A stretch of 64,000 nucleotides of DNA from the NCBI GenBank assembly GCA_014529385.2, contig CM043946.1, forward strand, positions 38,951,558 to 39,015,557, given 5' to 3'. Below the pieces are notes generated by a model, which saw only the letters and a list, made by a program, of their open reading frames with translations, was not told where the DNA came from and searched no databases. This document shows positions 55,954 through 64,000 of the stretch, one piece after another. Made by a program: the position numbers and the translations under genes. How positions within the stretch are numbered: position 1 is the stretch's first letter; each line of letters starts with the position of its first letter. The stretch is from Adiantum capillus-veneris (Eukaryota > Streptophyta > Polypodiopsida > Polypodiales > Pteridaceae).

Positions 55954-55992
55954 AGTTATAGCTCCTTATGGGCTTGAATATTCCCATAGGGA
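55188..55992. repeat. H2: second copy of the unclassified H repeat
   Basis: It begins at the end of LTR-C with the same words that follow LTR-A. It has a GA tract at 55914-55950. A 13-base difference lies near 55885, where H1 has extra bases. No coding domain is seen. Confidence 0.75.
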
Positions 55993-56049
55993 GAGAAAGA
56001 TTGATGGAGGGAGATAGAGAGGATAATTGAGGGACTGTGCACCAACACA

Positions 56050-56098
<49 letters not shown>

Positions 56099-56191
56099 GA
56101 GAGAATTGTCATCTTCTTAAAGTGATTACATGGAATACAATCCACCTTCTCCACTTGTGTGTATATGGGCACTCACACATACATCTATGAA

Positions 56192-56246
<55 letters not shown>

Positions 56247-56483
56247 CCCAATGGCCATGCTTTTCTTGGCTGCAACAATGCATGAGTCACACACTAGTTT
56301 CGATCACACTACTTGCCACTTTCTTTCCATCTTATTGCTTCGAAATATCAACTCTTTTCAATTTACTAATTTAAAAGGCCAAAGTAACATAACAAATGTG
56401 GAACAAGGTAAAGACTTCACGGTGGCCTAAAGAAGGCAACAATTTTTGTTGTAATAAATTGGTTGATTATTAGAACAAATTTG
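55993..56483. other. Microsatellite-rich interval before C4
   Basis: It has two compound TG-GA tracts (about 56050-56105 and 56193-56246) in otherwise unclassified sequence. I see no gene. It ends with ATTTG, the left target copy of C4. Confidence 0.7.
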
Positions 56484-56710
56484 TGTTACCATATACATGT
56501 GGTAGTGATGTGTGTGAACACACTAGGACCGCCGGGGCATTTTTTCCCTCTTTAGGAGGTTTTTTTCACCGTGCATTGTATATACGCCCGTCACTGTAGG
56601 GCTATCTATCTTTCCATTGCATACTAAGTAACACACTCTCTATTGTGTGCATTGAGCTTCCTTCGTCTTCTCCAAGCTGTGTGTGTTTCTCTGCAACCCT
56701 AATTCCAACA
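56484..56710 (+). repeat. C4 5' LTR (227 bp)
   Basis: It runs from TGTTACC to CCAACA. It is short for a copia LTR. No CT tract is present, unlike other LTRs here. Confidence 0.96.
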
Positions 56711-56712
56711 AT

Positions 56713-56723
56713 TGGTATCAGAG
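56713..56723 (+). other. C4 primer binding site (initiator tRNA-Met)
   Basis: TGGTATCAGAG lies two bases after the LTR, the standard copia site. Confidence 0.92.
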
Positions 56724-57072
56724 TAGGTCACGTCCTCCCGGGCTTAGTCGCCAGCTGCTCCAGCACACGCCTGCTCACTTTCTCCGATTTCAGTGAGCTT
56801 TGGCGAGCGTTCGCAGGTCGACAAAAATTTTGGGAGAGCCCAAAGAGCTCGGTCTACTCAGAATTTTGATTTGGGCTCATTTCGGCCTCCGTTTCCACTA
56901 TAGGAAGTACTGCACAGGCTATTTCGTCATTTTGTGCAGAATTTCTATCAGTGCCGTTTTCTGCATAACATGTGCCTTATAGTCTTCTACGGTTTGTGCT
57001 ATATAGCACAAGTTGTTCCCGCTCCGTTTCTCCTATTTTCGGGCAGTTTTTACATTAGGTGCAGCATTTACC

Positions 57073-60000
57073 ATGGCTGACAACAACAACACAGATGTGT
57101 TCAAGATGTTTGCTGCTGAGGACAGGTTGGATGGGGACAACTACCCTATGTGGGCTTATATGATGCAACATGTTCTTGTGTCAAAGGGTGTCTGGAACAT
57201 TGTGCAGGGCATTGATGTACGTCCTGGTTCTGAGGATGTAGGCGATGTTGAGGATGTTTCAGGTCTTGCTGCAAGGATTGCAGCTGTTAGAGTTGTTTTG
57301 CCTATGGCAGAACAAGCTCGTTGGGATGTTAAGGATGCGCAGGCTCATGCATTGATTGCGTTGTCTGTGAAGCGCACCATTGTTCCTCACATCCGTTCAG
57401 CAAAATCTGCAAAACAGGCTTGGGATATTTTAGCAGGTCTTTATGCAAGCCGCAATGAGGCTAAAATTGCTTTGCTCCGTAAAGAGCTGGAGTCGAAGAT
57501 TATGCATGAGGAAGATGATATGGACACTTTCCTTGCTAGTGTCAAGGATATCAATGAGCAGCTTATTTCTGCAGGTGAAGTCATTTCAGACAGTTCCCTT
57601 GTGCACACTGTTCTTGATGCCTTAACAGATTCATACCAGACTTTTTCTAGTACATGGAGACTGATGACCCAAGGAAATCCTGAAGTTGTCAAGTTTGATG
57701 CATTATTCACATTGCTGTTGCAAGAGTCACTTTCTAGAAAAAACAGGACTAGGCAGCGTGAAGTTGAACAGGCTTTTATTGCTTCTCAAAGAAAGGGTGG
57801 TAACAGTAATGCAACCACTTCTTATGGTTCTGCTGCGAGTGGCAATTCTGGTGATAAGGGCAAAAAGAAGATGCGTTGCCATTATTGTAAAGCCAATGAT
57901 CACTTGATCAAATCGTGTCCTAAGTTGAAGGCCAAAGAGGCTAAGAAGAAAGAGGGTGGTTCCACTGCAAATGCTGGTTCCACTACAAATGCAGCTATTG
58001 TTGAGTCTTCTGTGAAAGGAGACAGTGTTTCTGATGTTGATGCAGAATGGGCGTTTAGCGCAGAGTGCACTTACAATCCTGTTGTCCATGATGCATGCTT
58101 GTCAGTTGCTGCAAATTCACATGTGTGGTATTTCGACAGTGGTGCTACAAAGCACATTACCTCACATCGTGAATTGTTTACCTCTCTTGATTCTGTCCCT
58201 CATGGGTATTCAGTCACTTGTGCCAACAATGCCTCTTATCCAGTTCAGGGAGTTGGAAAGATTGTGCTCACTGCTGCTAATGGCAGTTCCTTCACACTTG
58301 TTGATGAACTTTATGTACCTGGGATCAAGAAGAATCTCTTGTCTATATCCGCACTTGCTAGACTTGGACTTGTAGTCAAATTTGTGGATGACAGATGTAC
58401 AGTTCATGATCTCAGTTTTGGTTAAAAAATTGTTGCATTTGGGCTTTTGTGCCGTGGGCTGTATAAGCTCACTTTGTATGACAAGTGTGGACAAAATTTT
58501 GCAAATGCTGTTGCAGATTCAAGAGCTATTTAAGATGCAAAACTTTGGCATGCACATTTTGGTCATCTGAATTTTGCCAATTTGCTGCGTTTGCAGAAAT
58601 CTGATATGGTTGCTTCTTTGCCACCTCTTGAAGCACCTGTCAAACATGTTTGTGAAGGCTGTATTTTGGGTAAGATGCAGCGTTATAAGTTTCCAAAGGA
58701 TGGTTCCGTTCGGGCCACATGCAGGTTGCAGCTTGTGCATAGTGATGTTTGTGGGCCCATGCAAACTCCGTCCTTGGGCAATTACCTGTACTTCGTGACT
58801 TTCATTGATGATTACTCCAGGAATGCATGGGTATTTCCGCTTAAAGCAAAGTCCGAAGTCTTTATGTGCTTCAAACAATTTCTGGCTATGGCTGAAAATG
58901 TCTCGAAATGTACTATGGGCACCCTCCGTTCAGATCGAGGGGGGGAGTATATGTCTCATGAATTTAATGCATTTCTGGCTAGTCGTGGGATAAAACACCA
59001 ATGTACAGTGCCTTATACACCTCAGCAAAATGGTGTTGCTGAGAGGAAAAATAGGTCATTGACGGAAATGGCACGATGTATGGTCAAAAGTCAAGCTTTA
59101 CCACATTCTTTTTGGCTTGAGGCCATCATGTGTGCCACTTATGTACTTAACAGGTGTCCTACGAAAGCTTTGCAGTCTATTACTCCATATGAAGCATGGG
59201 ATGATAGAAAACCTTCTATTGAGCACATGCGTGTTTTTGGTTGTTTAGCATATGTTTTGGTGCCACAAGTGCAGCGCAGAAAATTGGATGATAAGGCTGT
59301 CAAATGTATTTTTGTTGGTTATAGTGCTGAAAGAAAAGGTTACAGGTTGTATCATCCGCAAAAAAAACGTATTCTGGTTTCTCGAGATGTAGTGTTTGTG
59401 GAAGATTCTGTTCAGCCCTTGTTGTCATGTACTAGAGACAGTAATGTAAGCTCACAGGACATTTATGACACTTTGTTGCCTCTTTTCAGTGGTGGAAACA
59501 CGAATGTAAGTTCCAATGAGGCAAATGTACAGCCTATGGGGGTTTGTGAAAATGTTTTAGATCAGCCTATTACTAATGCAGATGTACATGATGTACTTGA
59601 TGAGGAAAGGGCTGAAAATGAGCAGGCTAGAGGTATGCCAAAATGGCTGGTGCACACTTTGCGTGACAGTAAATTGGATGCACCTTTGTCTAGTCGTACT
59701 CGTTCAGGCTCTCGCCATGCATCTTATGCATCAGATTGTTATGCTTTGGCTGTGTCTAGCTTACATGATGTTGAGGAGCCTCTGTCTTTTGTTGAAGCAC
59801 AGAATTCAAAAAATTGGATGGCTGCCATGCAATCAGAATATGATGCACTTATAGAAAATGACACATGGACTTTATGTGATTTGCCTCCTGGCAAAAAGGC
59901 CATTGGTACAAAGTGGGTTTACAAGTTGAAACGCAAACCGGATGGTGAGAGCGATCGCCATAAGGCTCGACTTGTTGCAAAGGGTTATGCACAGCAAAAA

Positions 60001-61305
60001 GGCATAGATTATGATGAGACTTTTTCTCCCACTTTTCGTATGACTAATGTGCATTTTCTATGTCCATTGGCAGCTCATTTTGGTTGGGATGTACATCAAT
60101 CAGACATTGTTACTGTTTTCATGAATGGTGACATATTTGAGGAAGTTTATGTAACGCAGCCTCGCGGTTTTGTCATAAAAGGACAAGAGGACAAAGTGTG
60201 CAAATGTAACAAGGCTTTGTATGGGTTGAAGCAATCTCCTCGTGCTTGGTATGAGAAAGCTGACACTCATTTGGTCAAACAAGGCTTTCGTAATAGTCCA
60301 ACAGAAAGCACATTGTATGTAAAGCGTGAGAGTGATGTATTTCTCATCGTGGTTCTTTATGTTGATGATTTGCTGATCACTGGACCAAATGAGAGACATA
60401 TTGCTGAATATAAGGCTGATTTGAATGCTACTTTCAAGATGAAATATTTGGGGCTGTTGCATCATTATTTGGGCATACAGTTTAAGCAGTGTGACAGTGG
60501 TATTGCCGTGTGTCAGAAAAGTTACATAGAGACATTGCTATGTAAATTTGGACTTGAGGATTGCAAACCTATTGCCACTCCCATGGAAACAGGTTTGAAG
60601 TTGAGTCTACATGATGCTAGCAATCCTGTTGATGTCACTCTTTACCAAACTGCTGTTGGCTGCCTCATTTATGTATGCAACACGAGGCCGTTTGCAGTCT
60701 CATAGGTCAGCAGATTTTTGCATAGCCCAGGGTCTAAGCATTGGCAGGCTGTCAAGAGGATTTTCCGCTACCTTAGTGGTACTTTACATCTTGGCTTGTT
60801 TTATCCCAAGGGGGGATCATTGCCGCCAGACTTACATGCTTTTTCGGACTCAGATTGGGCTAGTTGTTTTGACACGCGAGTGTCCACAAGTGGTTTTTGT
60901 TTCATGCTTGGCAATTCATGTATATCATGGTTGAGCAAGAAGCAACCTATTGTGGCCACTTCGAGTTGTGAGGCTAAGTACAGTGCAGTCTTCACAGCTA
61001 CGGTTGAGTGTGTATGGCTCAGACACCTTATGGCTGATTTGGGTGTTGGACAAGACACTGCCAACACTATCTACACTGATAGTCAGAGCGCATTCGCAGT
61101 TGCGAGGAACCCAGTTTTTCATGCTCGCACAAAGCACATTGAGGTGCATTACCACTATGTCAGGGAGAGGCTCTCGGTAGGAGAGATCAGCTTGGCTTAT
61201 GTGCCAACACAGGACAACCTTGCAGATCTTTTCACAAAGGCATTGTCTCGTGAGAAGCTTGAAGCTTTCCGCAAAGCTTTGGGTTTACTCCCCTTTGTGG
61301 ACTGA
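57073..61305 (+). pseudogene. C4 gag-pol polyprotein, one frame with three in-frame stops
   Basis: The first in-frame ATG (57073) starts M-A-D-N-N-N. Gag runs to about 57970, with a zinc knuckle C-H-Y-C...H...C near 57877. The protease D-S-G-A is at 58135. TAA at 58423-58425 and TAA at 58531-58533 interrupt the stretch before integrase. The integrase core has H-S-D (58739), S-D-R-G-G (58935) and E (59041). RT has its first Asp in Q-S-D-I, and Y-V-D-D at 60358. A TAG at 60703-60705 precedes RNase H, whose Asp is in S-D-S-D-W-A near 60850. All three stops lie in the same frame and there is no frameshift, so the copy was intact until recently. Confidence 0.95.
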
Positions 61306-61368
61306 TCATGTCCTCAGGGCATGGCACTTCCCTTTACTCATGTGCCAGCTCTTGTTCACCGCATCACT

Positions 61369-61380
61369 CCAGGGGGGATT
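61369..61380 (+). other. C4 polypurine tract
   Basis: CCAGGGGGGATT directly precedes the 3' LTR. Confidence 0.85.
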
Positions 61381-61608
61381 TGCTACCATATACATGTGGT
61401 AGTGATGTGTGTGAACACACTAGGACCGCCGGGGCATTTTTTCCCTCTTTAGGAGGTTTTTTTTCCCCGTGCATTGTATATACGCCCGTCACTCTAGGTC
61501 TATCTATCTTTCCATTGCATACTAAGTAACACACTCTCTATAGTGTGCATTGAGCTTCCTTCGTCTTCTCCAAGCTGTGTGTGTTTCTCTGCAACCCTAA
61601 TTCCAACA
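61381..61608 (+). repeat. C4 3' LTR (228 bp)
   Basis: It begins TGCTACC and ends CCAACA, followed by ATTTG. Confidence 0.96.
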
Positions 61609-61629
61609 ATTTGACATGTTAATGGAGAG

Positions 61630-62024
<395 letters not shown>

Positions 62025-62027
<3 letters not shown>

Positions 62028-62262
62028 TAGCATTTAACATTGCATACAAAAAATTCAAATAAATATTCTTCATAGTTTATTAAGACAATGCTAAGCCATG
62101 ATGTGAATCAACTTTTAAAATTTATGGTATTAAATTATTTTACAAGTAAATTGAAATGTCAACAATTAGTAAAGTGATGGTGACCATCATTGGATGATGA
62201 GACGTGCAAAGAGGAATTGCATGTTTTCTCTACCACTCCCCTATGGCCTTCTTAGTAAAAAA
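62025..62262 (+). repeat. Dispersed repeat, diverged copy of 27735-27965
   Basis: The two stretches share several 15-20-base words in the same order with indels between, and both are preceded by simple repeats. The family is not recognised. Confidence 0.6.
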
Positions 62263-64000
62263 AGTAACGATTCCTTTCCATCACTTTCATTCTTAATGCT
62301 CACTTTTTTGCATCTAATACAAAAAAAACAAGAAGAATCAAGATGGCATGTTAAGGAAATGTAATGCAAAAGTAGATAAGGGTTGTGTTTGTAAATTTAT
62401 TTTTCCACAACAAATATTTTGAAAGGTTGCAGAGAGGGTATAAATTAAAAAGGTAGTAATAGATATATGGCAAAAGGTGACTAATAGGTCAAGTTATTAT
62501 TTCATTGGTAAACATGAAGAAGTTCCTTGTTGATCAAATTTGGCCGAGATTGGAAGTTTAGTTGGTTGCTTTTTGAGATTAATGTTAAACCAATGCCACT
62601 ATTTCAATATAGGCTGGATTATAGAGTTAATAGTGACATTTAAATAACATCAAAGTATGATTAAATGACATAGATCATTGGATTATAGAAACATATAGAA
62701 GGAATGATAGCCTAATTGTGTAAAATTTGAATTAATTAAAAAATATCTCATAAAAATGCCACTAATTAATGCCATTTTTTTCTTGCAACATTCTCTTGAT
62801 CAAGTGTCACTTATGACATGTATATGTCATAAAATCTAATATCTAACCAACCCGAATGCTTTTCTCATATTAAACTGATCATTTAATGTGGGAGAATAAA
62901 CGTGAACAAGGGTTATAATATAGACATATGCTTGCAGATCTTTCTCAACATGGGGCCAATGCCAAAGGGGTCCAAATGAGAGATGGTCTATCAAAGAGCA
63001 AAGCTAGCCAATGGAGCTTAAAGACCTTAGGGTTAGATTCATTAAAGACCTCCAAAGGTTAGTGTTAAAAAGTCATTTGACCTTAGGTAAGCTAGGACTG
63101 AGGGAATCCGGCCCAAGCTTGAGGTGCTTGTCGTGCTTGATGACTAAGGTGCTTGTCGACTAGGGAGCCTGAGGTGCTTGTGGGAACACTACCAAGGCTT
63201 GAGGTGCTTTGTCATGCTTGCTGACTAAGGTGCTTGGGGATAAGGTGTGTAAAAGTCAACAACTATTGCTACAAGGAGGAGGTGAGCCCTACAAGAGGAG
63301 GGATGAGAGAGAACACACACACCCTCATACTAGGCAATCTTAGTACAAAGAAAGAAAAAGGGACACTTGTCAAGATCCTCTTCATGTTGCCCTCATGGTG
63401 TGCCTAAAGCCTATTGGTTGGCCTCCTAAGGGGTCCAATGATAAATAGTTAATTTAATTAAATTTTTCTAGCATTTATCAAGTCCTCTCTCTCAAAGGGG
63501 AAAGGGGGACACTTGTCCCAAGGCTACCCTTGTTGCTTGATATGCCCCTGCATGTGATTGGCCAGGCCTGGAGAGGTCCAATGATCTTCAATCATGAGCT
63601 ACAAGGGGGGGGTTCGATCAAAGCAAGCTAGGGGGTTACTTGAGGGGTATACTCTCCCACACACACTCCCACACACTCTCATTGTGTGAAGTGCAAAGTG
63701 CAAGAGCTCCATCTCCTTCTCCAAGCTAGTAGAGAAGTTGAGAGCTTTCACCAACACTCTTGGCTATGGAGTGCAAATCCAACCAAGAGCTCTGCTTCAA
63801 TGCTTAAGTTTGTCGTCTTCTCCATCTCCATTACTATGCATTATGTATGCTAGCAAGAAGAGTGATGATAAGTGAGGAACTAATTCTTTCTCCTATGAAA
63901 TGTTTCTTCTTCCTCTTCCCTACCCTCATTCCCTGCTAGCTCTCTCGACCTTCAAAGGTGTTTGAGGCCTTGGGATTGAGGCTTGGGATAGTTAATGCTT
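62263..64000. other. Unclassified AT-rich sequence, no gene seen
   Basis: No ORF of note is present. The last ~400 bases ('ctcccacacacactccc' and CT-rich words, ending in a 'cctaccctcattcc' region) resemble the transcribed part of an LTR, but no partner is in the window. Confidence 0.45.
63116..63236. repeat. Two 40-bp imperfect direct repeats
   Basis: The units at 63116-63155 and 63196-63236 both read GCTTGAGGTGCTT...GCTTG.TGACTAAGGTGCTTG. A partial GAGGTGCTTG lies between them (63171). Confidence 0.85.

Larger units (their letters stand above)
56484..61608 (+). mobile_element. C4: young Ty1/copia element, three nonsense codons
   Basis: LTRs of 227 and 228 bp differ by about five substitutions and one indel (about 97% identical by eye). 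The target duplication ATTTG is perfect (56479-56483, 61609-61613). The primer site, one gag-pol frame and the purine tract are in the standard order for copia (gag-PR-INT-RT-RH). Confidence 0.96.

Overview
This is a gene-free, repeat-dominated stretch of what looks like a large plant nuclear genome. The evidence is Ty3 elements with a second plant-type RNase H (Tat lineage), several Ty1/copia families primed from initiator tRNA-Met, plant-like LINE fragments, and very long GA/CT, CA and TA microsatellites. No host protein gene, tRNA or rRNA could be supported. The species cannot be fixed from the sequence; a large-genome plant, possibly a non-seed plant, is a guess.

Left third (1 to about 27.4 kb): an old, broken Ty3 element on the + strand ('O'; its 5' end lies outside the window) split by two younger Ty3 elements on the - strand. 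E1a (3567-12764) sits just after O's protease. E2 (14761-24025) sits inside O's RNase H. Removing each insert restores O's reading frame. E1a and E2 are dual-RNase-H (Tat-like) elements. O lacks the second RNase H but carries, downstream of integrase, a second retropepsin-like domain and a basic region with four W-V/I-P-K motifs.

Middle (27.4 to 48.2 kb): a gag-only copia element (C1, 28282-32604); a 1.3 kb terminal-inverted-repeat element flanked by TTAA (T1, 32641-33961) inserted in a broken LINE (33966-36187); then a fragment of a C1-type LTR split by E1b (36254-45455, + strand, nearly identical to E1a but inverted) and by a 2.5 kb deleted copia element (C2, 45569-48120). The intact C1 LTR at 28.3-28.7 kb serves as an empty-site reference for both insertions.

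Right part (48.3 to 64 kb): a LINE reverse-transcriptase fragment; a decayed copia element (C3) whose LTR and an unclassified ~0.8 kb sequence (H1/H2) occur twice in direct orientation; a probable tRNA-derived SINE inside C3's integrase; a young copia element with 5-bp duplications (C4, 56484-61608) broken by three nonsense codons; then low-complexity and unclassified sequence.

The most novel material is in the Ty3 elements: a cassette of small open reading frames between the 5' LTR and gag (A, B and C in E1, a C homologue in E2), with B and C looking like a tandem duplication; and the extra protease-like domain plus W-x-P-K repeats at the 3' end of O. The LTRs of five elements also carry a long sense-strand CT tract.
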